From Casimicrobium huifangae (GTDB lineage Bacteria > Pseudomonadota > Gammaproteobacteria > Burkholderiales > Casimicrobiaceae): a stretch of DNA of 64,000 nucleotides. Positions 7,830 through 15,985 of this stretch are shown here, in pieces (position 1 is the first letter of the stretch; each line of letters opens with the position of its first letter). A program made the position numbers and the translations under genes. Location of the stretch: positions 3,456,436 to 3,520,435 of the forward strand of contig NZ_CP041352.1 of assembly GCF_009746125.1 (NCBI RefSeq). Reading direction: 5' to 3'. The notes beneath the pieces were generated by a model. The model was not told the DNA's origin and ran no database searches. It saw only the letters and a program-made list of their open reading frames with translations.

Positions 7830-9422
7830 TCAACCCCGACGCATGTCTCCGGCAAGTCGTGCGGCGTTGCGCCAGGTCAAACCGTAGATGGAAAGCTGCG
7901 GATTGGCACCAATCGAGGTCGGAAATACCGAGCCGTCCATCACGCTCAGGTTCTCAATCTGGTGGTGGCGGCCATAGCCGTTGACCACACCCTCCTTCTC
8001 GCTGGCCGCCATGGCGCAGCCGCCCATCACGTGAGCGCTGGCGACACGGGTCGACAACGGGCGCAGGTCAAGCGCTTCGAGACCGGTTTTGGCCTCGGCC
8101 CACGAGCGATAACCGTTGATGCGTTCATCGACGGGAAACACCTCCCTCGCACCGGCAGCAAACTGAATTTCGGCCATCGCCAGAAAGGCGCGCTTCGCCG
8201 CATCAAAGAAATAGCGATTGAGGCCGTAGTCCAGTTGCGGAAAGCCATCACCAAGCAGTTTGACCGTGCCGCCTTCACTGTCTGGATGAAAGCCGTCGCG
8301 GCATAGCGCAATCATCACCTGCGTATTGGTCATGTTGGTGATGCGGGCGCGATGATGCTCCGCCATGCCATTGACCGAAATCGCGTAGAGCACCGGATGC
8401 ACCGGGGCCGCTTCCAGCTTGAAGCCCATCGCGCCATCGACCGGCTGAGTGCCGAGATAGTGGTCGCTGTACATCGTCTGCGGCGCACCCGACCAGCCCT
8501 CGACCTTGCTGCCCATATCGGCCCCGGAAATCAGCGAGGGATGCAGGAAGGTACGGCGACCGATCCGGCCGTGCGGGTCCGGCATCTTCGAGCGCAACAA
8601 CAGCGCCGGCGAATTGATGGCGCCGCCAGCGACCACAAAGTGCTTTGCGGTCACCCGCACCCGTGCTGACCCCTCGTCGTAGCCGCTACCGCGCATGGCG
8701 GTGCATTCCAGCGCGCTCACGCGGCTACCCTGCCAGACCAGTCGGTCAGCGCGGGCGCGGCTGACCAGCACGGCACCACGCGACAAGGCCGCCGGGATGG
8801 TGGTCGTCAGCATCGACTGCTTGGCATTGGTGGGGCAACCCATGCCGCAATAGCCCAGGTTGTAGCAACCCTTGACATTGCGACGGATACGCTCGACCTT
8901 GACGCCAATCTTCTGACCGCCGCGCTCGAGCACGCTGTTGTTCTCGTTGGCCGGTGCCGTCCAGTCGGAGATACTGAGCAACTGCTCCGCCAGCTTGAAC
9001 CAGCCGGCCATGTGTTCATCAGTCAGCTCGGTCAGACCGAAACGCTCGCGCCAGTGCTTGAGCGTCGGCGTTGGCGTGCGAAAGCTGCTGGTCCAGTTCA
9101 CTGTGGTGGAACCACCGACCGTGCGCCCCTGCAGGATGTTGATCGCCTTGTCGGCGGTCTTGCGCGATGCGGACTCCTGATAGAGCGTCGGGTACGCCTC
9201 AGCCTCCAGCATGCGGAAGTCGGTCGAGCTTTTCAGCATGCCCTCTTCAATCATCACCACCTTGAGGCCGGTGCTGGACAGCACGTCGGCGGCAATGCCG
9301 CCGCCGGCACCGGTACCGATGATGCAGACGTCGGCTTCGAGCACGGCATCCTTGCCAAGCTGCGACGCGTCAATGTGCAACCAGCCTTTGGCCAGGCCTT
9401 CCTTGATGGGATCAACGAACAT
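7830..9422 (-). CDS. GMC-family FAD-dependent oxidoreductase
   Basis: 530-aa flavoprotein. The FAD-binding Rossmann motif GTGAGGGIAADVLS is at about residues 36-49. GGSTTVNW and a C-terminal block with SAHVMGGCAMA and SVMDGSVFPTSIGANPQLSI follow the GMC pattern, in the subgroup with long-chain alcohol oxidases and cholesterol-oxidase-like enzymes. A Cys-rich insert (GYCGMGCPTNAKQS) is typical of that subgroup. The immediately upstream gene encodes a small Tat-signal protein, as in membrane-bound GMC dehydrogenases with a small subunit. A substrate among fatty alcohols would fit the acyl-CoA reductase nearby, but that is inference. Confidence 0.87.
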   Translation of the reverse strand: MFVDPIKEGLAKGWLHIDASQLGKDAVLEADVCIIGTGAGGGIAADVLSSTGLKVVMIEEGMLKSSTDFRMLEAEAYPTLYQESASRKTADKAINILQGRTVGGSTTVNWTSSFRTPTPTLKHWRERFGLTELTDEHMAGWFKLAEQLLSISDWTAPANENNSVLERGGQKIGVKVERIRRNVKGCYNLGYCGMGCPTNAKQSMLTTTIPAALSRGAVLVSRARADRLVWQGSRVSALECTAMRGSGYDEGSARVRVTAKHFVVAGGAINSPALLLRSKMPDPHGRIGRRTFLHPSLISGADMGSKVEGWSGAPQTMYSDHYLGTQPVDGAMGFKLEAAPVHPVLYAISVNGMAEHHRARITNMTNTQVMIALCRDGFHPDSEGGTVKLLGDGFPQLDYGLNRYFFDAAKRAFLAMAEIQFAAGAREVFPVDERINGYRSWAEAKTGLEALDLRPLSTRVASAHVMGGCAMAASEKEGVVNGYGRHHQIENLSVMDGSVFPTSIGANPQLSIYGLTWRNAARLAGDMRRG

Positions 9423-9464
9423 CTGCGTTTGCCTTATAGGGGTGGGATTGCTGCCCGGTGGGGG

Positions 9465-9980
9465 TCACGCCAGCTTGGGAGGGCCGGGATAGCCAGTCGC
9501 GGCCCAGGTGGTCGGCTCGGCGTAGAAACTGCCAAGCACCATGTCGTGCAGCGCGAAATACGCCTGTTGCTTGAGACTAATGCTGCTGTCACGCAGCCCG
9601 GCCAGAAAGGCGTTGACAACATTACTGTCGGCGTCCGGCCAATCACCGCCGTAGCCGAGCAGCGCCCGCGCCGGCTTGAGGGCGAGCAGGCCAAACAGAT
9701 CGCCGATTTCACGACGCGTGCTGGCAGGCAGATTGTCGATCAGCGCGCCGCACGCCTTCAGTACGGCGCTAACTTGCGCATCGCGTTCGCTCCCTGCTGT
9801 GGGCAATGCGGGCCCCAACAGTGCGAGAGCAACGGCGCGCAGCATGTCGGTATGACTTGCCACCAGCTCTGCGCCGGCGGGCGCCGGACCAGCTGATTTG
9901 AGGCGCGGCAGAACCACGGCAGCGCCAGCGGCCAGCACCCCGGCAACGCCCACAAAAATGACTCTACGGCGTGTCCACAT
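9465..9980 (-). CDS. Tat-signal small protein paired with the GMC oxidoreductase
   Basis: 171 aa from the ATG at 9980, chosen because AGGAGG lies 8 nt upstream; a GTG 18 bp further out overlaps that site. The N-terminus MWTRRRVIFVGVAGVLAAG is a twin-arginine signal followed by a hydrophobic stretch. The mature part is short and helical, with the tail YFALHDMVLGSFYAEPTTWAA. Position and size match the accessory small subunits (gluconate 2-dehydrogenase subunit 3-like) that accompany membrane GMC dehydrogenases and carry them through the Tat system. The sequence match to that family is only suggestive. It is the first gene of the minus-strand operon. Confidence 0.65.
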   Translation of the reverse strand: MWTRRRVIFVGVAGVLAAGAAVVLPRLKSAGPAPAGAELVASHTDMLRAVALALLGPALPTAGSERDAQVSAVLKACGALIDNLPASTRREIGDLFGLLALKPARALLGYGGDWPDADSNVVNAFLAGLRDSSISLKQQAYFALHDMVLGSFYAEPTTWAATGYPGPPKLA

Positions 9981-10166
9981 TGCAGCGTCCTCCTGCACCA
10001 GTTGCGGGGGATTGTAGGGAGAGGCGCTAGAGTCTGTGGCCTACCGTCCGCAGCGCGAATTTCACGCAGTGCATCACGCCGGCGACGTTCACTGCCCGCC
10101 ACAATGGCGATCGCGGGCTTGATCCAGGTCCAGCAAGAACAACTCGGTTTGCCCTACGCTTGCGGC

Positions 10167-10886
10167 ATGGCCAAATCGGGAACATCCTACGAGTCCACGC
10201 TGCGGGCCCACTTTGCAGCTGCCCGTGCAGAACGCGCGGCGGCACGCGATGCTGCAGTCAGTGCTGATGATCGCCTCGCCGTCCGCCGCTGGCAGCAAGC
10301 CCGCCTGGCGGCAACTCACGCCGATCTGCTTGCATCCAGCGAGTTTGGCCCCGCCGCAAGGTTCTTTCTGTCCGAACTCTATTCCACCGAAGACTTGACG
10401 CAGCGTGATGCCGACATCGAGCGCGTGATCCGCATTCTGGTGAAATTCCTCCCGGACAAAGCGCTGGCCACGCTCGCGGCGGCCCTCGAAATGGATGCGC
10501 TCTCCGAGCTGCTCGACGCCCGACTTGGCAAAGCGCTGCGGGAGCAATCCCCCGTGACAACTCAGCCGCTGACGATCACCCCAGCGAATTACGAAGTCGC
10601 CTATCGGGCCATGGGTGACTACCATCTGCGCCTGCGCCAGATCGCGCTAACCGAGGAGATTGGCCTGGCACTGGACAAACTGGCGCGGATGCCGCTGCTT
10701 GCGGGCCTGCTGCGCATGATGCGAGGTCCGGCGCATGCTGGCGGCGTTGGCGGTTTGCACGAATTCCTCGAACGCGGTTATGCCGCTTTTGCGCACATGA
10801 AAGACGGCCGTGCCTTCATCCTGACGATAGTGGAACGCGAACGAACTGAACACGAACGCCTGGCTGGCGGGACGCGCCGGGACTAA
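10167..10886 (+). CDS. Conserved hypothetical protein (FFLSELY motif)
   Basis: 239 aa from the ATG at 10167; in-frame starts further upstream would add a low-complexity Arg/Ala segment. It is a soluble, helix-rich protein with no signal or membrane segment. The stretch FFLSELYSTEDLTQRDADIER at about residues 55-75 is a block I associate with conserved hypothetical proteins of beta- and gammaproteobacteria, and AHMKDGRAFI lies near the C-terminus. No catalytic motif is visible. It is divergent from the Tat/GMC operon and stands alone. Function unknown. Confidence 0.7.
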   Translation: MAKSGTSYESTLRAHFAAARAERAAARDAAVSADDRLAVRRWQQARLAATHADLLASSEFGPAARFFLSELYSTEDLTQRDADIERVIRILVKFLPDKALATLAAALEMDALSELLDARLGKALREQSPVTTQPLTITPANYEVAYRAMGDYHLRLRQIALTEEIGLALDKLARMPLLAGLLRMMRGPAHAGGVGGLHEFLERGYAAFAHMKDGRAFILTIVERERTEHERLAGGTRRD

Positions 10887-11040
10887 CTTGCGTGCTCACA
10901 ACCATCCGGTGGCGGCGATGACTTGAAGTCCAACCGACCTTTGCCCACTGCTACAGTCTTCGCTTGTCAAATTATGGCCGCTGCCAAACTGCGGCTGTCG
11001 CGTCCGGCGACGCTGTCCGAGTAGTCTTCACCCGCAACCG

Positions 11041-11970
11041 TCAAACTAGGCCCGAGCTTGCGACGCCCGACGTCGATTCCCGATGACGAGCGAGGGCCTC
11101 CCGAATTCTTGCGGTAGTATCGATTGATCGGGCCGCCTGAATAGCGCGCGCTTCGAGGGCGCTACGTTTTTCCGCGTCGCGCACCAGCGCCTCGCAACGC
11201 TGAGCAAGTCCGCCGTAGCCTTCTATCGCAAGCCCCTGCTCGTATACGAGTCCAAGTTGTTCGCCTGCTGCCATCTCAGTAACCACAGGCACACCGTTCG
11301 TCAACGCATAGAAGACGCGATACTGCTCAAAAACGCTGTTCTCTACCAGGCCAATGTTGAGCAGTAACTTGCTACGTCCGAGCAGCGCGTCGCGTCCCTC
11401 GCCAAAACAGGATTGCCCTGCAGCGTGGACACGAAGTCCGCGCTCGTCGCATTGCTGCAGCACGTGCATGCGGCGATGGTTGAGGGAACCATAGAACAGC
11501 ACGTCAATATCGCGATCTACCGTGCGCGCGACTCGTCGCAAACGCTCTGCGTACCCGAGTGGCACCCAACTTTGCGTACGCGGACGAACGCCAAACCGGT
11601 CCATTGCCGACAAATTGCGAATACTGTAATCCCAGACGTGGCGCCCGTTGATAGCTTGGGCCAGCGTATTCCACGCGATGTCCACCTGATGGCTTTGGGC
11701 AAATGGCTCCGAGTTGACGATCACCGACGACATTGGCAGCGCAGCGATCACTGCAGGCGCCGTGATGGTATGAGCCCCGAAAATGTAGTTGGTGCCTTCC
11801 CGCAGAAACTCGTTGGCAGCCATCGTTGGGCGTAGACCGATCGCTTCGAGTGCGTCCGCGACTGCGTGCGCGGCGTCCTCGAAGATCGGGACGATGGTTG
11901 CGCCACCAAAGATGCAAATATGATGCGAGTGTCGCTCGCCGTGACGAATGCCGACTCTAATTGATGCCAT
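11041..11970 (-). CDS. Glycosyltransferase-like protein
   Basis: 309 aa. A central segment DIDVLFYGSLNHRR (about residues 153-166) and a C-terminal block NSVFEQYRVFYALTNGVPVVTEM (about 228-250) resemble the nucleotide-sugar-binding half of GT-B family 1 transferases. It has no signal peptide. The N-terminal half is divergent, and donor and acceptor are unknown. The gene lies just downstream of tRNA-Arg on the same strand and is isolated from other polysaccharide genes, so it may be a transferred singleton; base composition looks somewhat lower in GC than its neighbours. Confidence 0.55.
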   Translation of the reverse strand: MASIRVGIRHGERHSHHICIFGGATIVPIFEDAAHAVADALEAIGLRPTMAANEFLREGTNYIFGAHTITAPAVIAALPMSSVIVNSEPFAQSHQVDIAWNTLAQAINGRHVWDYSIRNLSAMDRFGVRPRTQSWVPLGYAERLRRVARTVDRDIDVLFYGSLNHRRMHVLQQCDERGLRVHAAGQSCFGEGRDALLGRSKLLLNIGLVENSVFEQYRVFYALTNGVPVVTEMAAGEQLGLVYEQGLAIEGYGGLAQRCEALVRDAEKRSALEARAIQAARSIDTTARIREALARHRESTSGVASSGLV

Positions 11971-12044
11971 GTACGGTCAAAAAAACGACAGCGGCGCCAT
12001 TCGACGCATCGCGACATTGGTCGACTGATCAACGCAGGACTGCG

Positions 12045-12121
12045 TGGCGCGCCCGACAGGAGTCGAACCTGTGACCCTTGGCTTCGGAAACCAATACTCT
12101 ATCCAGCTGAGCTACGGGCGC
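12045..12121 (-). tRNA. tRNA-Arg (anticodon CCG)
   Basis: Read on the minus strand, the acceptor arms GCGCCCG/CGGGCGC pair fully. The D arm contains AGCTCAGCTGGATAGAG, the anticodon arm is TTGGT-TTCCGAA-GCCAA with anticodon CCG, and the T arm contains GGTTCGACTCC. CCA is genome-encoded at 12047-12045. The anticodon reads CGG codons. Confidence 0.96.
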
Positions 12122-12262
12122 ATAGGTCAGGATTATAGGCGGTGCCGGGACCAGCCTGGCGGCTGGCTATAATTAAAAGTTGCCAGTCGCAGCCCGGACG
12201 GCTTGGCCAGAGCAAAAAGCAAATCCGGATCCACCCGTCACAGTCACCACCTGCACACGGCC

Positions 12263-12757
12263 ATGAGCGAAGAACACGGCACACTGATCAAGACCCCCAA
12301 GCAACTTATCGTCGTATGCGTGTTGGCGCTTGTCACGCCGGTCGCGATCGCACTGTTGGGCGCGCAACTGGTTACCGGCAGCAAACGCATCGACACGACC
12401 GAAGACAAGAAGTCCGTCGAGCAACGCGTCAAGCCGGTTGGCGAACTGGTCAAGCTTGAAGGCGCAGCTCCGGCGCCGGCCCCCGCTGCAGGCGTGGTTG
12501 CCGTTGCTGCCAAGGCCAAAAGCGGCGACGAGGTTTACAACGAGGCCTGCGTGGCCTGCCACGGGACAGGTGCGGCTGGCGCGCCAAAAACGGGTGACAA
12601 GGTCGCCTGGGCACCGCGCGTGGCACAAGGCGTGGCAACACTTTATGACCACGCCATCAAGGGCTTCAAGGCAATGCCCCCGAAGGGTGGCGCCTCCGCG
12701 CTGTCGGACGCCGAGGTAAAAGCCGGTGTCGATCTGCTGGTAGCCAAGGCCAAGTGA
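12263..12757 (+). CDS. Cytochrome c5-family monoheme cytochrome
   Basis: 164 aa. A cytoplasmic N-terminus is followed by an uncleaved or cleavable hydrophobic segment (residues about 13-38), an Ala/Pro linker (70-82) and one c-type heme domain with CVACH at residues 96-100. The FKAMPPKGG motif near residue 140 provides the axial Met. This layout matches membrane-anchored periplasmic c5 cytochromes that carry electrons to terminal oxidases. The start at 12263 was preferred over in-frame upstream starts because it begins the membrane anchor closely; no perfect ribosome site is visible. A strong terminator follows. Confidence 0.9.
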   Translation: MSEEHGTLIKTPKQLIVVCVLALVTPVAIALLGAQLVTGSKRIDTTEDKKSVEQRVKPVGELVKLEGAAPAPAPAAGVVAVAAKAKSGDEVYNEACVACHGTGAAGAPKTGDKVAWAPRVAQGVATLYDHAIKGFKAMPPKGGASALSDAEVKAGVDLLVAKAK

Positions 12758-12778
12758 GGCTTTACGCAATCCGCAATG

Positions 12779-12806
12779 AACGCGCCCATCGGCGCGTTTT
12801 TTGTTT
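12779..12806 (+). terminator. Rho-independent terminator of the cytochrome c5 gene
   Basis: 8-bp stem AACGCGCC/GGCGCGTT with a CATC loop, followed by TTTTTGTTT, about 20 bp after the stop. Confidence 0.92.
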
Positions 12807-12863
12807 CTGCTGCGGTCATGCCAAGCTCGCCAGTTTGCATGCTGATACCCGGCGGGTAACTGC

Positions 12864-13697
12864 ATGAGCACGTGGGTGATCGGCGATGTGCAGGGCTGCG
12901 CGGCCGAGCTTGATGCGCTGCTGGCACTGATCCGCTTCGACCCGGCGCATGACCGGGTGTATTTCGTCGGCGATCTGGTCAATCGTGGGCCTGATTCAGC
13001 GGCCGTGTTGCGGCGCGTCAGGGCGTTGCAGCAGCAAGGTGTTGCTGACAGCGTACTCGGCAACCATGATTTCTTTCTGATCATGGCGCACGAGGGGTTC
13101 TCGTCGCTGCACGAGGGCGACACACTCGATCAGGTACTTGCCCAGCCAGATGCCGACGAGCTGGTCGCCTGGCTGCGCCATCGCCCGCTGCTGCTTGACG
13201 TCGGTCCGCACACGATTGTCCACGCCGGCTTGCTGCCAGCATGGAGCCTCGCCGACGCACGCACGCTCGCCCGCGAAATCGAACGTGAGCTGCGTGGTCC
13301 CGACTACCAGGACTTCCTGCGCTCACTGTTCGGCAACGAACCGCGCACCTGGCACGAAGCCTTGAGCGGCCTGCCTCGACATCGCGTCATCGTGAATGCA
13401 CTAGCGAGACTCCGTTTCTGCACCGCGTTCTCCGAGATCGATTTCCGTGAAAAGCGGGACGCCAGTTTCGCTCCGGCCGGCTTTGCACCCTGGTTCGCGC
13501 TGCCTGGCCGGCGATCGGCAGGCGGCCACGTGCTGGCGGGCCACTGGTCCAGCGAAGGCTTGCGGCTGTGGCCGAATGTGAGTCTGCTCGACTCAGGCTG
13601 CCTGTGGGGCGGTGCGCTCACCGCGCTGCGACTTGAAGACCGCGCCGTGTTCCAGGTGCCCAGCCGACAACCGCTGGCGCTGACGACTGGCGACTAG
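12864..13697 (+). CDS. apaH: Symmetrical diadenosine tetraphosphatase
   Basis: 277 aa, close to the usual length. It has the calcineurin-like phosphoesterase metal motifs GDVQGC (residues 7-12), GDLVNRGPDS (about 36-45), GNHDFFLI (about 66-73) and HAGLLPAW (about 119-126), followed by the ApaH-specific C-terminal region ending near GALTALRLEDR. It hydrolyses Ap4A symmetrically to two ADP, controlling alarmone and RNA-cap levels. The TAG stop codon is part of the CTAG target duplication of the inserted MITE, so the native C-terminus may have been altered by the insertion. Confidence 0.95.
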   Translation: MSTWVIGDVQGCAAELDALLALIRFDPAHDRVYFVGDLVNRGPDSAAVLRRVRALQQQGVADSVLGNHDFFLIMAHEGFSSLHEGDTLDQVLAQPDADELVAWLRHRPLLLDVGPHTIVHAGLLPAWSLADARTLAREIERELRGPDYQDFLRSLFGNEPRTWHEALSGLPRHRVIVNALARLRFCTAFSEIDFREKRDASFAPAGFAPWFALPGRRSAGGHVLAGHWSSEGLRLWPNVSLLDSGCLWGGALTALRLEDRAVFQVPSRQPLALTTGD

Positions 13698-13863
13698 GGA
13701 AACGCTGAATAAGTCCGCGTGATGCAGCGCGCGGCGGATTAGGATGAGCTGTAAGCCCAAAATTCTGAGGCACAGCGGGGCTATGTTGAAGAATTTTGGG
13801 TTTGCAGATCGCCCAAGTCCGACGATGCGATGCGCACGGGGGACTTATTCAGCGTTTCCCTAG
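13694..13863. mobile_element. IS5-type MITE with CTAG target-site duplication
   Basis: The 162-bp element at 13698-13859 is bounded by terminal inverted repeats that match perfectly over GGAAACGCTGAATAAGTCC. CTAG occurs directly at both junctions (13694-13697 and 13860-13863), the duplication made by IS5-group transposases. An inner inverted repeat (AGCCCAAAATTCT/AGAATTTTGGGTT) adds a second hairpin. There is no open reading frame for a transposase, so it is non-autonomous. It sits exactly between two convergent genes, and CTAG supplies a TAG stop on each strand. Confidence 0.9.
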
Positions 13864-14627
13864 GCCCGAACCGCCTCGCCGATCAGCGCCTGCGCCCGTT
13901 GCGCAACCTCACGTCGTGACATTCCGGCGCAATTGATCGCCTCGATGAAGCGTACTTCGGCAATCACCGGCTCGGCATCGTGGATCGCGCGCAGCGACTC
14001 GATCAGGCTCATCGCACCGATGTAGGCAGCGGCGTCAGTACGCTGTTCAGCCACCACGCCATGCGCGGCCGGCCGCCGGAAGTAGCGGATCGCCACCACC
14101 CACACCTCCCCCTCGCTGGCGACGATCGGCTCCAGCAGTGACGCGTGGAACTTGAGCACATCGCGACCAGCACTGGTCGTGCCCTCCGGGAACACCGCTA
14201 CCGTCTCACCGGCATCAAGCAGACGATGTACGACCTCCTTCAGCCGGTGCGTCTCCTTGCGTTCGCTGCGATTGATGAACACGGTGCCGACGTTCGCCAG
14301 CAGGCGACCGGCAAGCGGCCAGCGACGCAACTCCGCCTTGGCAATGAAATGGCAGGCGCGCTGCGTATTGAGCGCGAAAATGTCAGCCCAGGACACATGA
14401 TTGGCAACCAGTGTCACGGGTCGCTCGGCATCGTCCGGAAAGTTGACTGCGCGCACTTCGATGCCCGCCAGGTGCAGCAGATCACGTGACCACGAGCGGA
14501 TGATGGCGTGCCGCTGCGGCGAATCGGCCCGGGCAAACGATGTCGCAGAAATCCACAGCCCGACGAGCAGTTTGGCGAACAGCCGCGCCACGCGCCACGC
14601 GAAGGTCAGATTCCTCACCCGCCACAC
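13860..14627 (-). CDS. 1-acyl-sn-glycerol-3-phosphate acyltransferase (PlsC-like)
   Basis: 255 aa. It has PlsC motifs: VANHVSWADIF (NHx4D-type, residues about 74-84), FINRSERKE, and FPEGTTSAG (about 146-154). A hydrophobic N-terminus (LFAKLLVGLW) anchors it in the inner membrane. The enzyme acylates lysophosphatidic acid to phosphatidic acid in glycerolipid synthesis. The first start available is GTG at 14627, with a second GTG 9 bp downstream; the choice is uncertain. As with apaH, its TAG stop lies in the CTAG duplication of the MITE. It faces apaH convergently and is divergent from the CsgG-like gene. Confidence 0.88.
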   Translation of the reverse strand: MWRVRNLTFAWRVARLFAKLLVGLWISATSFARADSPQRHAIIRSWSRDLLHLAGIEVRAVNFPDDAERPVTLVANHVSWADIFALNTQRACHFIAKAELRRWPLAGRLLANVGTVFINRSERKETHRLKEVVHRLLDAGETVAVFPEGTTSAGRDVLKFHASLLEPIVASEGEVWVVAIRYFRRPAAHGVVAEQRTDAAAYIGAMSLIESLRAIHDAEPVIAEVRFIEAINCAGMSRREVAQRAQALIGEAVRA

Positions 14628-14806
14628 CCGATTGTGGACAACCCCGGTAGCCGCGCTGCGGGGATTTCTCTATCATTACTCACAGCAACGCCGGAAGGGT
14701 GCATGCGCCCTGCGTGCCAAACGCACCAAATGACGCGCGACATGACGCTTCGCGCGCTCCGAATGCGTCCTATCCGGAACACGAACATACTTTCAGGAGA
14801 GACCAT

Positions 14807-15874
14807 ATGTCACGCATTTTCGCATTCAGCCTGGTCGCCGTCGCCGTGGTCCTTGCTGGCTGTGAAGCCTCGCAGCCCAAAGTCGGCTCCGATCAGGCGC
14901 GCACCGCCGCCACCGGATCCGCCGGCGGCGCCGCGGCACAAAACGTCAACGCCAAGCTTGGCCGTTGTGATCGCCCGGCCGGCACCATCGCGCTGGTGGA
15001 AGACACCAGCCTCGACTGGTACCGCGCCTACATGGACAAATATCGCCTTGGTTCCACATCGCCGGTGCTGCGCCTGTTGATCCAGCAGTCGAACTGCTTC
15101 ATCGTGGTTGAGCGCGGCCGCGCGATGGCCAACATGCAGCAGGAGCGCGCGCTGCAGCAATCCGGCGAAATGCGTCAGAACTCCAACTTTGGCAAAGGCC
15201 AGATGGTTGCAGCGGATTACTCGCTGACACCGGAGGTGCTGATGAGCGCCCGTGGCACCAGCGGTCTTGGCGCTGCGCTCGGTGGCTTCGGTGGTCGTCT
15301 CGGCGTGCTCGGCGCCGTGGCCGGTGGCATTCAGACCAACGAAGCGGCCGTCATGCTGACACTGGTCGACAACCGTTCAGGCGTGCAGGTCGCTGCCGCA
15401 GAAGGCTCGTCGTCGAATACGGACTTCAACCTCGGCGCTGTACTGGTCGGTTCGTCCGGCTTTGGCGGCGCGGGTGGCTATACCAACACACCGCAGGGCA
15501 AGGTCGTCACCGCTGCCTTCACCGATGCTTACAACAACATCATCACCGCCGTGCGCAACTACGCGCCGCAATCGATGGGTGATCGTGGCATGGGCACTGG
15601 TGGTCGCCTGACTGTCGAAGGCTCGTCGCAGCAACAGGGCGCATCGGTGCAGTCCAGCCAGGCCGCCGGCCCGTCGTCGAACCCGGCGCAGAACGCCAAC
15701 CTCTCGGTGCGTGACGTGCAGGTCAAGCTGAACCAGCTCGGCTACAACGTCGGTGCAGCGGATGGCCAGCTTGGCCGCGCCACGGTCGCCGGCATCCGCG
15801 CCTTCCAGCGCGACCGTCGCCTGACCATCTCTGGGCAGCTCGACCAGGCCACGATGAACGAGCTGGCGAAGTAA
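14807..15874 (+). CDS. CsgG-like lipoprotein with C-terminal peptidoglycan-binding domain
   Basis: 355 aa from the ATG at 14807, which follows AGGAGA at the right distance. The signal peptide ends in the lipobox LAGC (Cys19), so the mature protein is a lipoprotein, probably outer-membrane. The middle part, with VVERGRAM and AVMLTLVDNRSGVQVAAAEGSS, resembles the CsgG/curli-assembly family. A Gln/Ser-rich linker leads to a peptidoglycan-binding type 1 domain (VRDVQVKLNQLGYNVGAADG... and FQRDRRLTISGQLD, about residues 300-352). No curli subunit genes are nearby, so the role is probably general envelope transport or anchoring rather than curli. A terminator follows. Confidence 0.85.
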   Translation: MSRIFAFSLVAVAVVLAGCEASQPKVGSDQARTAATGSAGGAAAQNVNAKLGRCDRPAGTIALVEDTSLDWYRAYMDKYRLGSTSPVLRLLIQQSNCFIVVERGRAMANMQQERALQQSGEMRQNSNFGKGQMVAADYSLTPEVLMSARGTSGLGAALGGFGGRLGVLGAVAGGIQTNEAAVMLTLVDNRSGVQVAAAEGSSSNTDFNLGAVLVGSSGFGGAGGYTNTPQGKVVTAAFTDAYNNIITAVRNYAPQSMGDRGMGTGGRLTVEGSSQQQGASVQSSQAAGPSSNPAQNANLSVRDVQVKLNQLGYNVGAADGQLGRATVAGIRAFQRDRRLTISGQLDQATMNELAK

Positions 15875-15891
15875 TTCTCGTCACGCTCCAA

Positions 15892-15917
15892 AAGGCCCGC
15901 TATATGCGGGCCTTTTT
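15892..15917 (+). terminator. Rho-independent terminator of the CsgG-like gene
   Basis: Stem AGGCCCGC/GCGGGCCT with a TATAT loop, then TTTT, 17 bp after the stop codon. Confidence 0.9.
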
Positions 15918-15985
15918 GCTTTCTGACAGCGGTGATGCGCGACAATCCAATTGGCCAAGCAGTGTGGCTTGACCTTTCAGGCACC

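Noticed and set aside
12045-12121. tRNA gene as an attachment site of an integrated island
   Set aside because: No integrase, no repeated tRNA 3' end found nearby; only composition hints remain.
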